This document shows, in pieces, positions 33,976-46,318 of a stretch of 64,000 nucleotides of DNA. The notes below the pieces were generated by a model, which was not told the DNA's origin, made no database searches, and saw only the letters and a list, made by a program, of their open reading frames with translations. The first letter of the stretch is position 1; each line of letters starts with the position of its first letter. The stretch comes from Mycoplasmoides pirum ATCC 25960 (GTDB lineage: Bacteria > Bacillota_I > Bacilli_A > Mycoplasmatales > Mycoplasmoidaceae). The position numbers and the translations under genes are program-made. The stretch spans positions 62,001-126,000 of the forward strand of contig NZ_JMKZ01000002.1 of assembly GCF_000685905.1 (NCBI RefSeq), in the 5' to 3' direction.

Positions 33976-34950
33976 ATGAACAATTTTGACATAGTTATTG
34001 TTGGCGCAGGTCCAAGTGGCATTTATTCTGCAACTTATGCCGCTTTAAAAGGAATGAATGTTTTAGTTGTAGAATCTAGTGATATTTTAGGTGGGCAACC
34101 AAGACAATTATATGGTCATAAAAAAGTTTATGATTTTCCGGGTCATTTAGTTACAACAGGTGAAATAATTGTTGAAAATCTTCTAAATCAACAAAAATCT
34201 ATAAAAAATCAAATTAAATATTTGTTAAATACAAATGTAATCAAATATAAACATTTAAAAAATAATTTAATTTCTTTAAAGTTATCTAACAAAAAAACTA
34301 TTAAAACAAAAGCAATAATTATTTCCACAGGAAATGGCACATTAGTTCCAAATTTAATAAATCCTGAACTAATAAAAGAAAAAGTTAATCAAAAAAATAT
34401 TCATTATTATGTGGAACATTTTGATAACTATAAAAATTTAAATCTTGTTGTTTTAGGCGGTGGTGATAGTGCTGTTGAATGAGCTAGTCAACTAGCTGAA
34501 AGTCAAAAACCTAAAAATGTATCAATAATACATAGAAAACCTATGTATCGTGCAAATGCTAAATATGTTAATGAATTAAAAATTAACAAAGTTAATGAAT
34601 ATTTAGATTTTGAGATTGAATCAATTGATAAAAAATTTATTTATATTAAATCAAATACAAATAAAAAAATTAGCAAAATTAATTATGACAAAATTATTGT
34701 TCAATATGGATTGAAACAAATCAAACCAAAAGTAGATCCATTTATAAAAATTAATCGTTTAGGAATCAAATACTTGGTTGACAAAAACCAACAAACAAAT
34801 GAACCTAATATTTATGCAATTGGTGCATCCACTTACTATAAAGGGAGACCAAACTTAATGATTGTTGGGATTAGCGAAGGTGTTATAGCTATTAAACATA
34901 TTTATGACAAAATTAATCCATACAACCAAGATTATATTACAAAAGATTAA
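33976..34950 (+). CDS. Ferredoxin/flavodoxin-NADP+ reductase-like flavoprotein (TrxR fold)
   Basis: 324 residues. FAD-binding VGAGPSGIY at the N-terminus, GGQPRQLYGHKKVYDFPG typical of YumC-type ferredoxin-NADP reductases, NADPH-binding VVLGGGDSAVEWAS (Trp is TGA), and a C-terminal NIYAIGAST FAD motif. It lacks the CxxC redox pair of thioredoxin reductase, which the trxB gene in this window has, so it is more likely a ferredoxin or flavodoxin reductase. Such a reductase could supply electrons to IspG or Fe-S assembly; this is inference. Its 3' end overlaps the convergent HIT gene by 4 bases. Confidence 0.87.
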
Positions 34951-35351
34951 TTAATATCTTTGTATATTTCATCAATAGGTTGTAAATTTATTTTATTTGT
35001 TTTAAAACCAAATCCTTCTCCAGCTGCATATTTTGGTATAACATGCACATGAAAGTGAAATACTTCTTGTCCCGCAATATTACCTTCATTTGATAAATAA
35101 TTAATACCTCAAGGATCTAACTTGGAATTTTTTAATTTTTTACTAACAGATTTCACTAAATTAAAAACTCCATTTAAAAATATTTCATTTGTACTAGACA
35201 AATCTTTAAAATGTTGTTTCGGAATTACTATCGTGTGTCCATTAGCTGTTGGATTTACATCTAAAAAAGCAATAGCAAATTCATTTTCATCTAAAATTTT
35301 TGCTTCTATTTCTTTATTTATAATTTTGCAAAAAACACAATTTTCTAACAT
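34947..35351 (-). CDS. HIT-family nucleotide hydrolase
   Basis: 134 residues. Histidine-triad protein; family members hydrolyse nucleoside phosphoramidates or dinucleotides. FCKIINKEI N-terminus, PTANGHTIVIPKQH and the catalytic HFHVHVIP triad are present. ATG at 35351 with GAAGGAT upstream. A complete single-gene unit, divergent from the next membrane-protein gene. Confidence 0.94.
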
Positions 35352-35406
35352 AATTTATATCCTTCAAATATAATTTAATTTTAAATTAATAATATAGAAT
35401 AAAAAC

Positions 35407-35925
35407 ATGAACAACTCGTTACGTGAAGGTAGTAATTATTATGGTAATAACTCTACCAACAACAAAAAAAGAGATATAACTCAATTCAAATATCCAAAAG
35501 GTTATTTTCCTATGTTTTCAATAATAATTGTTGAAATCATAATTTTAATAATAGTTTTAATTGGAATAAATCAAAAATGATATCAATTAACAATCAATTG
35601 ATATGATGCTCTTTTAGCAATTTTTGTCATAGGATTTAGTCTTAATTGTTTGTGATTAATTGCTAGACAAAATTTTGGAACTGGATCAAAATTTGCAATA
35701 AAGCAAATTAAAGACAAAATAACATTCAAAAGCAAACGAAAACATAAAAATTTAGTTAATTACAATTTTGCTTCAAATAATGTTGTTTCAATTGAAGATT
35801 ATCAAAAATTCATTAATGAACGTTCAAAACAAAGTAAGAAAATTTTTTGAATATCTTTTTCTTTTCAAGGATTTGGATTATTAATATCAATTATTATTGA
35901 ATTATGTTTTGTTTTTATCAAATAA
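35407..35925 (+). CDS. Small membrane protein of unknown function
   Basis: 172 residues. Hydrophilic Asn-rich start, two membrane segments (about 36-57 and 68-87), a basic cytoplasmic loop (TFKSKRKHKN) and a third membrane segment at the C-terminus. Somewhat similar to DUF3899-type mycoplasma membrane proteins, but I am not certain. TGA codes for Trp at several places. It is alone on the plus strand and ends two bases before the gpmI stop, convergent. Confidence 0.78.
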
Positions 35926-35927
35926 AT

Positions 35928-37457
35928 TTATTTTTTAATTTTCAAAATAGATTTTGCAGTCATTTCTTTAGGAATTTTAATATTTAAATAACTCAAAATT
36001 GTTGGAGCAACATTTGATAAAGAATTATTTTTATTATTTAAGAATTGAACTTTTTTATCTGTGCAAGCAAAAGGAACTAAATTAGCTGTATGTTTTGTTA
36101 CAGGTTGTTTTTTATTATCTAACATAGTTTCTGCATTTCCATGATCTGCTGTAAAAAATAAAGTTACATTTTTTTCTTCACAAATTTTAATTAATTTTCC
36201 TATTTGTAGATCTAAATTTTCTAAAGCTTTAATAGTAGCTTCATATTTTCCTGTGTGACCAACCATGTCAGGATTTGCATAATTTAAAACTATTAAATCG
36301 TGTTTGCCAATTTCACTAATTAATTTATCTGTAATTTCTTTACATGACATTTCTGGCGCAAGATCATATGTTGCAACTTTTTTATTTGAAGGAATTAAAA
36401 TTTTAGTTTCTAATGGATAATCTATTTCTTTACCGCCGTCAAAGAAAAAAGTAACGTGTGCATATTTTTCAGTTTCAGCAATTCTTAATTGTTTCTTTTT
36501 ATTTTTAGCTAAAACTTCACCCAAAGTATTTTTGTAATCTATTTGGGGAAAGGCAATTGCTGAAGGCACAATTCCTTCATATTGCATCATTGTAACCAAA
36601 AATAAATTTTTACGTTTTATTTTTGCTTTGACATCATAATATTTTGAACCAAATAAATAATGTGAAAGTTGTCGAGCACGATCTGGTCTAAAATTTGCAA
36701 AAAATATAGAATCATTATTTTGAACTGTAATATTTTTAATTGGTTCTTGAGCATTAATAGCTGGTTCTATAAATTCATCATTAATTTTTTTAGAATATTG
36801 CTCTTTAATGTAAGTTAAAGGTTCATTAAATGTATTAGCTTTTCCTAAAACTATTGCATCATATGCTTTATCAATTCGATCTCATCGTTTATCACGATCC
36901 ATAGCATAATATCGACCAGAAATTGTTCCAATCTTTACATTTAATTTTTTTAATAAAGGTAAAGTTTTTTTCAATTCTTTGTATATTGTTTGTGGTGGAA
37001 CATCTCGACCATCTGCAAAAATATGTAACACAGTTTTAAGTTTATTTTTATTGGCAACTTCTAAAATTGCCAAAATATGATTTAATAAACTATGAACACC
37101 ACCAGAAGAATACAAACCCATTACATGAAAAGTTGATTTGTTTTTCTTTGCATGATTAATAGCACTTGTTAATGCTTTATTTTTATTGAATGTTTTATTA
37201 GCAATTGATTTATTGATTAAAGATAAACCAGTATAAATAACTCTACCAGCACCTATGTGTAAATGACCTACTTCTGAATTACCTATTTGATTTTTTGGCA
37301 ATCCAACAGCCTCTCCTGAGGCTTTAATGTTAATGCAAGGATATTTTGTTTGTAATTTATCTAAATTTGGAGTTTTTGCGTTTAATACTGCATTTCCTAC
37401 TTTATTTTTAGAAATTCCATATCCATCTAAAATCATTAATAATACTTGATTGTTCAT
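35928..37457 (-). CDS. gpmI: 2,3-bisphosphoglycerate-independent phosphoglycerate mutase
   Basis: 509 residues, standard length. Interconverts 3- and 2-phosphoglycerate in glycolysis using two Mn2+. LMILDGYG metal site at the N-terminus, catalytic Ser61 in GNSEVGH, ADGRDVPP, and C-terminal metal ligands in NYANPDMVGHTG and TADHGNAE. ATG at 37457 lies five bases after the tpiA stop. Last gene of the deo/glycolysis unit. Confidence 0.97.
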
Positions 37458-37462
37458 AACAT

Positions 37463-38212
37463 CTATTTACCTAATAGTTTTAAATAATCTTTTGCCAACA
37501 ATGAAGCGCCACCCACTAATGCTCCATCAATGTCTGGTTGTTTCATTAATGACTCAATATTGTCAGGTTTAACAGAACCACCATATAGAATTTTAACTTT
37601 TTTAGCTATATTAGAATTTGCAATTTTTTCAATTTCTTGTCTAATTTTCTTAATTGTGTTTTGAGCAATATCTACCGTAGCTGTTTTGCCTGTCCCGATT
37701 GCTCAAATTGGTTCATATGCAACAATTAAATTACTTAATAATTCTATAGGAACATTCAATAAAGCTTTTTTTAATTGAGTTGCACAAACTTGATATGTTT
37801 TTTTGTTATTAAATTCTTCTATATTTTCCCCAATACATAATATTGGAATCATTTTATTTTCAAGTAAATTTTTAACTTTTTTATTTACTATATCGTCTGT
37901 TTCATTATAGTACATTCTTCGTTCTGAATGTCCAACAATTACATACTTAATTTTAATATCTTTTAATTGTGATCAACTTATAGTGCCAGTGAATGCTCCT
38001 GAAGAAATATAATTAGCATCTTGTGCAGCAATAATCATTTGTTTTGGTGCTAATGATTTTGCTAATTCTAAATGAATTGCTACAGGAGCTACCCCAAATG
38101 TGCAACAAATATTTTTGTTTTTAAGTGAAGCATTTAAAATTTTAAAAAATTCTTTAACTTCTTTTTGAGTTTTATTTGTTTTCCAATTACCAATAATAAT
38201 TCTTTTTTTCAT
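37463..38212 (-). CDS. tpiA: Triosephosphate isomerase
   Basis: 249 residues. Interconverts glyceraldehyde-3-phosphate and dihydroxyacetone phosphate. GNWKTNKT supplies the catalytic Lys, VGHSERR the His, AYEPIWAIGTG the Glu; YGGSV and GALVGGASL close the phosphate site. Starts 10 bases after pgcA and runs into gpmI. DeoC upstream yields glyceraldehyde-3-phosphate, the direct substrate. Confidence 0.97.
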
Positions 38213-38222
38213 ACAATAACTC

Positions 38223-39857
38223 TTATAAATTTAATAATGTTTTAATTTGATCATTTATTGTTTTAGCTTCTTGACTAAGTGCATTTAAGTTTTCGCCATA
38301 TAAATTATAATAAACTTTAAATTTAGGTTCTGTTCCAGACATTCTAAAACGTAGTCAAGAATCTCCATCTAATATTCAATCATAACAACCACCAACTTCA
38401 TTATATTTTATAGAAGTAATAGTTCTATTTCCTATTGTTTTTTCACTATATTTTAAAATTTTATCTAAACGATTTTTTACTAATTCTTTTCAATTATTTT
38501 CCACAAAAGTAAATGAAATAGTGTCATTATGAATAATTCCATATTTTCCATAAATATTTTTTTCTAAATGATCAATAATATTAATGTTGTTTTTTAAACA
38601 TTCATTGTATATTTCTAATGCCAATGCAGCTGCTTGATATGCATCTTTGTCTCTGTTTATTGTTGAATTTAAAGCGCCAACAGCTTCTTCAAATCCAACA
38701 ACAAATTCTTCTGAATCTTTGATTTTATTAATTTTATCTCCAACTCATTTAAAACCAGTTCCAACTCGATAAACTTCTCCATGATATTCTTTGATAATAC
38801 GATCAATTAAATTTGTTGATACGTATGAAGAAACAATATATGGTTTTTTGGTAAATGTTTTGTTTTTAAGTATGTAATCTGTGTAAATAATGCCCATTTG
38901 ATTTCCACTTAAAAAACGTCAAGAATTTTTATAGCGAACACCAAGGGCAAATCTATCAGCATCAGGATCAACTTGAATAATCACATTTGCATTGTTTTTA
39001 TCTGCATACTCTATTGACAAATCTCACGCTGCACGATTTTCTGGATTTGGTGTTGGAGTATTAGAAAAATTCCCATCAAAAATACATTGTTCTTCAACTA
39101 AAATTATGTTTTTATAACCTAGTAGTTTAAGAAATTCAGGTAATCTTTTACATGCAGTACCATGTTGACCACTAAAAACTATTGAAAATTCTTTAGATTC
39201 ATTGATATTAGTTTTAATTAATGCTTGTTTACAATCTTCATAATATTGTCTAAAAATATCTTCATTTAAATATGTAATTAATGAATCATCATTAGTCACT
39301 TTTAAATCTATCATTTCAATTACATTAGGCATTAATTCAACAACTTTTAAACCATCATCAGGCAAAACTTGAGCACCTGTTTCATTATAGATTTTAAAGC
39401 CATTATCTTCTTTAGGATTATGACTAGCAGTAACAATAACTGCTCCTTGTGCATTTAATTTTCTTATAGCATACGAAACAATTGGCGTAGAAGTAAGTTG
39501 ATTATTTTCAAACAAATAAACTCTAATTCCTAGCGAAGTTAAGATATTAGTTACATCAATAGAAAAATCAATACCATTATTACGATTATCATGAGCAACA
39601 ATCACGCTAATATTCTGATTAGAAAATTTATTTTTTAAAAATTTTCCATATCCTGTTGCCATTTGATAGTATGTAATTTTATTTAAAAATTGAGTGCCAG
39701 GAGCCATTTTAGCTCTTATACCAGCTGTGCCAAACGATAACGGCGCATTAGAGAAAGCTAATTCTAACTCTTCATTTTTCATTTTAGAAATAATATCTTT
39801 ATCTGTTTGTGGAACATTATCACTAGATAATCATTTTTTAACAATTTCATTATTCAT
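38223..39857 (-). CDS. pgcA: Phosphomannomutase/phosphoglucomutase (phosphopentomutase role likely)
   Basis: 544 residues, alpha-D-phosphohexomutase family. Phospho-serine Ser145 in TASHNPKEDNGFKIY, and metal-binding DPDADR-like segment near 38965 (VDPDADRFAL). In mycoplasmas this gene sits in the deo cluster and is thought to cover phosphopentomutase as well, converting ribose-1-phosphate to ribose-5-phosphate. ATG at 39857 with AGGA about 11 bases upstream; 18 bases after cdd. Confidence 0.93.
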
Positions 39858-39875
39858 AATATGTGTGTGTCCTTT

Positions 39876-40277
39876 TTATTTTAATGCATCTTTATTAAAA
39901 GCAAACGGTAATAATTGCTCGAGAGTATAAAAAGATTTTTCACCTTGAAGATTATAAGTAATTATAGGTGTTTCGGGTTTTGCAAATTCACTTAAAACTT
40001 GACGACAAACCCCACAAGGAGTTCCAATATCTTTAACAATCGTGTCAGTCAAAATATATACTTTAAAAATTTGTTTAAAACCCGATGTAATCATAGATGA
40101 AACAGCACTACGCTCGGCACATATAGTTGGTGAATATGCAGAATTTTCTATATTAACTCCAGCGAATCATCCTCCATCAGTTAATAATAAACAACTAACT
40201 CTAAAATTCGAATATGGAACATATGCGTTACTTATTAATTCATTAAGTTTTTGAAAATAAATATCTTTTTCTTTCAT
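39876..40277 (-). CDS. cdd: Cytidine deaminase
   Basis: 133 residues. Converts cytidine/deoxycytidine to uridine/deoxyuridine. Zinc-binding CAERSA with the catalytic Glu, and PCGVCRQ supplying the two other Cys ligands. [10 protein letters not shown] is the substrate segment. ATG at 40277 with AAGGTAA upstream; 17 bases after deoA. Part of pyrimidine salvage. Confidence 0.96.
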
Positions 40278-40294
40278 TATCGTTACCTTATAAA

Positions 40295-41554
40295 TTAAGA
40301 AATTTTTATTATTTTTTTAGCTTTATCAATTAGATCTTGCTTTATTGGTTTAGAAGAATATAATGTTAATATTTTATCTTTTATTTTAATTTTTTCATTT
40401 GATTTAGCATGTAAATAAATTCCGGCTTGAAAATCTATTTTATCTTCTTTTTTTCTTCTACCAGAACCCAAATCAACTCCTATTTCAGCTAATTCTATGA
40501 TACTTTTGTATGAAATTTTTCCTGATTTCCATGCTGCTATATTAGTTCAATATTTAGGTTTGAAAAAAGTATCATTTTTAATTTTTGCAATATTTCCATT
40601 TTGCAATTCAATTCAGTTACAAAAATTATTAAATGCTATTTTGTTTTCTAAAACATAATTTATTTTTTCTTTAGCTTCTTTTTTTGTTTTGCATTTTTTA
40701 GTTTTCAAAAGAATTAAAGTTACTAAATCAAACATTAATTTTTTAAAATCTGTTCCAACATCAGAATTATTTTTTAAAAAATCTATGGCCTCTTTTACTT
40801 CAATTGCATTACCCACAGTATTCCCTAATACTTCATTCATATCACTTAAAACAAAATAAACTTTTCGTTTAAATTTTTTAGCTAAATTTTTCATGATATT
40901 ACTTAATTTTTTTGCTGTTTCTATATCATGACAAAATGCTCCTTGACCATATTTAATATCAATAAAAATGTAATCCGACTCTAAAGCAAATTTTTTAGAT
41001 AAAATTGATGCTGCTATTAAAGGCAAAGAATCAACTGTTCCTGTTACATCACGTAACGCATATAATAATTTATCAGCAGGAACAATATCATTTGTTTGTC
41101 CCACAATAAACATGTTTGCTATATTTAATATTTTTTTAGAATTTTTTAAATCAATATCAGTATTTACATTAATAGATTCTAACTTATCTATAGTCCCGCC
41201 AGTAAAACCTAATCCTCGGCCAGATAATTTTGCAACACCTAAATCAAAAGAAACTAATATTGGCGCTAAAGCAATACTTACTTTATCGCCTATGCCACCT
41301 GTAGAATGTTTGTCTATTAAAATTTTTTTATACTCGGGATGAAATTTATAAATTTTTCCCGAATCAATCATTGCTTTTGTTAAAAAATATAATTCATTAT
41401 CATCTAATCCGTTAAATCATATAGCCATTAACAATGCACTAATTTGATAATCTGGAATTGATTTGTTTACTAATCCTGAAATACAAAAATTAATTTGATC
41501 TTGAGACAATTTTTTTTTATTTTTTTTTAATTCAATAATTTCTATAATATTCAT
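40295..41554 (-). CDS. deoA: Pyrimidine-nucleoside (thymidine) phosphorylase
   Basis: 419 residues. Phosphorolyses thymidine/uridine to base and (deoxy)ribose-1-phosphate. Signature [13 protein letters not shown] at the phosphate site, [20 protein letters not shown], and C-terminal [11 protein letters not shown]. The C-terminal domain is somewhat short. ATG at 41554, 16 bases after deoC. Confidence 0.96.
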
Positions 41555-41570
41555 AAATTTTGTTTTAAAT

Positions 41571-42233
41571 TTAATTTTTATTTAATGTTTCTTTTATTAT
41601 TTCTACACTTTTTGAAGAACCAATTCTTTCGGCACCAGCTTTTATTAATTCCTCAACAAACGTTAATGTTTTTATTCCACCAGATGCTTTAATTTTTAAT
41701 TTGCTATTATTTTTTTCAATAACGTTTTTCATTATTTCAATATCTTTGATTGAAGCGCCTCGAGAAGAAAAACCTGTTGATGTTTTTATAAAATCCGCTC
41801 CTCCATCAATAACAACTAAAGTTGCTTTTTCAATTTCATTCTCACTTAATAATGCTGTTTCAACAATAACTTTTAATATTTTTTTCTTGCATACTTTTTT
41901 TATTTTTCTAATTTCGTTAACTACACAGGCGCAATTTTCTTTAAATTCAGATATATTTAAAACCATATCTATTTCATCCGCGCCTTCCTTGATAGCTATT
42001 TTGGTTTCATATACTTTTTGTTTTGTAGATGTTTGTCCTAATGGAAAACCAACTACTGTGCAAATTTTGACACTTGAATTATGTAATTGTTCTTTTACAT
42101 AAGGTACATATGATGGATTAACACAAACTGAAAAAAAATTAAACTTTACTGCTTCATCACAAAGTTGTTTAATTTCTTCTACAGAAGCATCAGCACGCAA
42201 TAATGTGTGATCAAATAAGCTATTGTAATTCAT
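41571..42233 (-). CDS. deoC: Deoxyribose-phosphate aldolase
   Basis: 220 residues. Cleaves deoxyribose-5-phosphate to glyceraldehyde-3-phosphate and acetaldehyde. Schiff-base Lys150 in [14 protein letters not shown], plus VGFPLG and GADEIDMV. I chose ATG at 42233 ([12 protein letters not shown]) because AAGGTG lies nine bases upstream; the GTG four codons earlier overlaps that site. Between deoD and deoA. Confidence 0.97.
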   Translation of the reverse strand: MNYNSLFDHTLLRADASVEEIKQLCDEAVKFNFFSVCVNPSYVPYVKEQLHNSSVKICTVVGFPLGQTSTKQKVYETKIAIKEGADEIDMVLNISEFKENCACVVNEIRKIKKVCKKKILKVIVETALLSENEIEKATLVVIDGGADFIKTSTGFSSRGASIKDIEIMKNVIEKNNSKLKIKASGGIKTLTFVEELIKAGAERIGSSKSVEIIKETLNKN

Positions 42234-42251
42234 AATTGTTAACACCTTAAT

Positions 42252-42968
42252 TTATTTTTGTAATTCACAAGCCATTTCTAAAGCAAGTTTAACCATAGTG
42301 TTAAATGTTGTTTGTCTTTCTAAAGAAGATAAAGATTCTTTTGTGATTAAAGAATCACTAACAGTTAGTAATGTTAAAGCTTTTTTCTTTTCTTTAATAG
42401 CATTTGCATATAAACCAAATGCTTCCATTTCTACAGCTACAGCTTTATGTTTTTTATAAATTGTTTCAGGTTTATATTTATCTTGATAGAAAGCATCTTC
42501 AGATACAATTGTTTCAATTGAAGCATTTATATTATTTGCATTGGCAATTTTTTTTGCTAATTTAACTAATTGTGGACTAGCCGATAATATTTTGTTGTTC
42601 GCTTTAACACCTATCATTTTAGGATAAGTAGATTCACTATATGCTTTATCTGCTATTATTACATCACCAATTTTTAATCGTTTAGTAACAATACCACATG
42701 AACCAATTCTAATAATTGAATTAACTTTATAAAAATGCATTAATTCATATGAATATATTCCAATTGATGGAATACCCATACCACTAGCCATAACAGTAAC
42801 TTTTTTGTTTTTATATGTTCCAGTATATCCTAAAACATTTCTAACTGTATTGATACAAACAAAATCTTCTAAAAAATTTTCAGCAATTCATTTAGCACGC
42901 AATGGATCGCCGGGCATTAAAACTACTTTCGCAATATCATTAATTTTTGATTCTATATGAGGTGTCAT
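42252..42968 (-). CDS. deoD: Purine-nucleoside phosphorylase (DeoD type)
   Basis: 238 residues. Phosphorolyses purine nucleosides. N-terminal PGDPLRAKWIA phosphate site, ASGMGIPSIGIYSYEL, RIGSCG, AVEMEAFGLY and the catalytic Asp in TVSDSL. ATG at 42968, AAGGAC about eight bases upstream. First gene of deoD-deoC-deoA-cdd-pgcA-tpiA-gpmI, all with gaps under 20 bases. Confidence 0.97.
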
Positions 42969-43020
42969 AAACAAATGTCCTTACAAAATAAAATATTTAT
43001 TTAAAATTAAACCAATTTAA

Positions 43021-43026
43021 ATTATA
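43021..43026 (-). promoter_or_regulatory. -10 box candidate for the deo-glycolysis operon
   Basis: TATAAT on the minus strand, 53 bases before the deoD ATG, in the short divergent space to the SDR gene. A TACAAT at 43035-43040 on the plus strand may serve the SDR gene. No clear operator palindrome is seen. Confidence 0.45.
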
Positions 43027-43071
43027 AGATTTTTTACAATATTAAATGTGATAAATTTATAAAGGACAAAT

Positions 43072-44481
43072 ATGAATCCAAAAATCCTTATAGCAATAGA
43101 AGATTTATTATTAGAAAAAGAAATTAAATCTATTTTTGCTAAAAATGAATTTGAATATAAAAATTTAGCAAATGAAAATGATATAGATTGAAGTGAATTT
43201 AAAAATAATTTAAGAACTAATGATAAAAATCAAATTATCCTTTATTTAAAAAAACCTAAAATTAAATATAATTCAAACATAGATCTTTTAAATGAAGAAA
43301 ATTTAGATATTATTTTCAAATGAATTGAAAAATTTAACAAAGTACATCAAAACATTTTGCAATTGAATCAAAATAAAGAAATTAAGATTCTTTATATTAC
43401 AAATTCATCAGAAAATAACGATCCTATAGAAATTATAATCAACAATTATATTTGAAAATATTATGAAGGTTTGTTCATTGAATCAAAAATTTATGGAATT
43501 GAACTAGGTATGATTTTCAAAAATTCAAACCATTCTTTTTGAAATTATGCTAGTAATATAATTAATTTTTTTCAAAATAAGAATAAAGCATTATTTACAA
43601 ATATTACAAAACAAGAATTAAATAATGAAATTGTTACAAGATCAAAAGTTCAACATAATAAAGTTATAAATTGAAATAACGATAGTAAAAAAGTTGCAAT
43701 AGTTACAGGCGCTTCAGGTGGAATAGGATTGGAAATTGGTAAATATCTGATAAACAAAAATTGAAAAGTTTATTCATTATCAAGAAACTTTGGAATTCAT
43801 CATGGAATTATTTATATAACTTGTGATTTAAAAAACTCGAATGATATTGAAAAAACCGTTAATGAAATACTTAAAAAAGAAAAGAAAATTCATTTACTAG
43901 TCAATAATAGTGGATATGGAATAGGTTCTTCTCTTGAAAATTTAGAAAATAACGAATTTGAACAAATGTATAAATTAAATGTAATAGGCGCTCTAAATTT
44001 AATTCGCACTTTACAACCTATACTGTCTCAAAGTGAAGGAACTATCATTAATATTGGTTCAATGGCTGGAATTTTTACTATTCCTTTTCAATCAGCATAT
44101 TCATTAACTAAGGCAATGATTGATACATATTCTGAAATTATTATGAGAGATTTAAATTCTAAAAATATTTATATTTCAACATTAATGCCTGGTGACACAA
44201 AATCTAATTTCAGCAAAAATAGAGTAATTTCTTCAAAAGACAAAAATACTAGATATGAAGAACGAATAAATAAATCTATTAAAAAAATGGAATATGATGA
44301 ATCTAAAGGACATAACCCTAAATTAATAGCAAAAACTATGTATAAATATTTGCACAAACATAAAATTCCAATTCGATTTACTGTGGGCAAATATAAATTA
44401 GTATTTTTCTTATCTAAAAAAATTTGTCATGTTACAACAGAAAAAATAATTAACAAATTATATGGTGTAAATAAAAAATAA
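43072..44481 (+). CDS. Short-chain dehydrogenase/reductase with an extra N-terminal domain
   Basis: 469 residues, almost twice the usual SDR size. Residues about 206-469 form a complete classical SDR: TGASGGIG cofactor motif, NNSGYG (in place of NNAG), catalytic Ser in NIGSMAG, and YSLTK (Tyr/Lys pair). Residues 1-205 show alternating strands and helices but no Gly-rich motif; they may be a decayed Rossmann domain. ATG at 43072 with AAGGAC five bases upstream. Divergent from deoD and convergent with the GGDEF/EAL-like gene. Substrate unknown. Confidence 0.87.
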
Positions 44482-44485
44482 AAAG

Positions 44486-46303
44486 TTATTTTGGATATAT
44501 AATTTCAATATGATTTTCTATTGATTGATAAAATAATTTATTTATTAAAGGTTTATTATTATTTAATTTATTAGCAATATAATAATCAAAATTTATTTTT
44601 TTTAAAAAAATATTTTTATTTTTCACATTAGTAGATAAAGCAAATTTAATACCTTGAGATTTCAAAAAATTAATATTGTGAATAGCGGAAGTATTTAGTG
44701 TTGCATCTTTTGAAAAATCATTTATAAAAATATTAATAATTAAATTATTTGTTATTAGATTATGTTGATTTATTTTTGATAAAAAACTCTTTGAATTAAA
44801 TTCATCATTTTTGAATAAATTTAAAGAATAATCAATTATTAAATAATTTTTTTTATTCTTATGTAAATTTTCATTTGTAAATGCATTAATACTTTTCATT
44901 GCAAAAAATCTAATTAAAGCATCGTTAATATTAGAATCTTGTAAACTTGCTAAAATATTATTTTTATTTAATAAAAGTTTTGATAGTCAACAAAAATTAG
45001 AAGAATAAAATTTTATATTTGATTCTTTTAAACTTATGAATTCATCTCAATAAGAATTAATTTCATTTAAAGGAATTTTTTGTGAAAGGTTTTTGTATAT
45101 GTTTGCATCAGATTCAAATAATTTAAATTCTACTGGATCAAAAACTTGAACAATATTTGATTTTTTTAGTAAATCATATTGCTTAATTAAAATTTCAGAT
45201 AATGAAATCATTTTATTAAAGTCAGTAGAATGGATTCCATAAATAATCCCGGCTGTTTTTATTTCAATTGAGTATTCATCATTTTTATATTTAATTTTTT
45301 TAGGCACACTTTTAAACATTAACTCGTATGAATAAAATAAATCATTAGTGCTTCTTCTTTTTAAATTGTTTCCACTATATATTTGATTTAAATTAATTCT
45401 CTTACTTTCTTCCTTTGATAAAGGAATAAACACACCATAATAATTAGAAGGACTTAAAAATCAATTGGGTTTATCATTTTTTAATAATAAATTAATTTTT
45501 GATTTAATCATTTTTGCAATTAATTCATTAATTTTTTTGTTTTTTTCTTTATAACTAGCAATACTAAACAAAATCATAATTCCATATTGGATTTTATTAT
45601 TTGTTATTTTTTTTCATAGAAAATCATTAGTGTAACTAGATAAAACAAAATCATTTTTATCAAATTGAATTGCTTGTGAAAGTTGTTTAGTTTTACCTAT
45701 ATAATTTATTAATGGAATTGAAAATAAATAATAAATTAACAAATAAATTAAATTTATTCAGGGTAGCACATATGCTAAATTAATAATTTCATTTGGAATA
45801 AAAGTTACTGCAAAAATTAAACTAAAAGCAATTATAGGAATGCTAATTAAAATAAAATATAAAAATTTTTTTTTATTTATTATGTGTAAAAAAGTAACAA
45901 TCAAACATAAAAATAAATAAAAAATAAATGAATAAATTACTAATAATAAATTGTTTTGATTCTGATAATTAAATAATATCGAAAATGAAAAATATGAAAT
46001 TGTTGAACCAATAAAAGCAAACGGAGTTATATAAAAAATAGATAAAACAATTAATGGTATATCACCAACAACTATATAATAATTATTCAAACTAATTTTT
46101 ATCAAATTAAGAAATAATGAAATTAAACCTACTATAAAACCAAAAACAAAATAAACAAAATAATAACCTATTTTTGTATTTATTATATTTCTAATTATTG
46201 GGATTTTATCTATTCTTAAAGAAACATACAAAAAAAACAAAAAGAAAATTAATCCAATAAACAAGTTAACAATACAACTTATTAAAAAACCTGTATCTAG
46301 CAT
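44486..46303 (-). CDS. Membrane protein with possible degenerate GGDEF-EAL-like cytoplasmic region
   Basis: 605 residues. Residues about 1-200 hold five or six membrane helices. The cytoplasmic rest lacks clear catalytic motifs. A C-terminal stretch (IHNINFLKSQGIKFALSTN... FDYYIANKL) resembles the last strands of an EAL phosphodiesterase domain (LKxxGxxxALDDFG ... xDxIKID) with the acidic residues gone, and the region near residues 320-390 could be the end of a GGDEF fold. Both readings are by eye and uncertain. Many TGA tryptophans. ATG at 46303 lies 15 bases after the rnr stop. Convergent, 4 bases from the SDR gene. Confidence 0.72.
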
Positions 46304-46318
46304 GTACTTTTAACAAAA

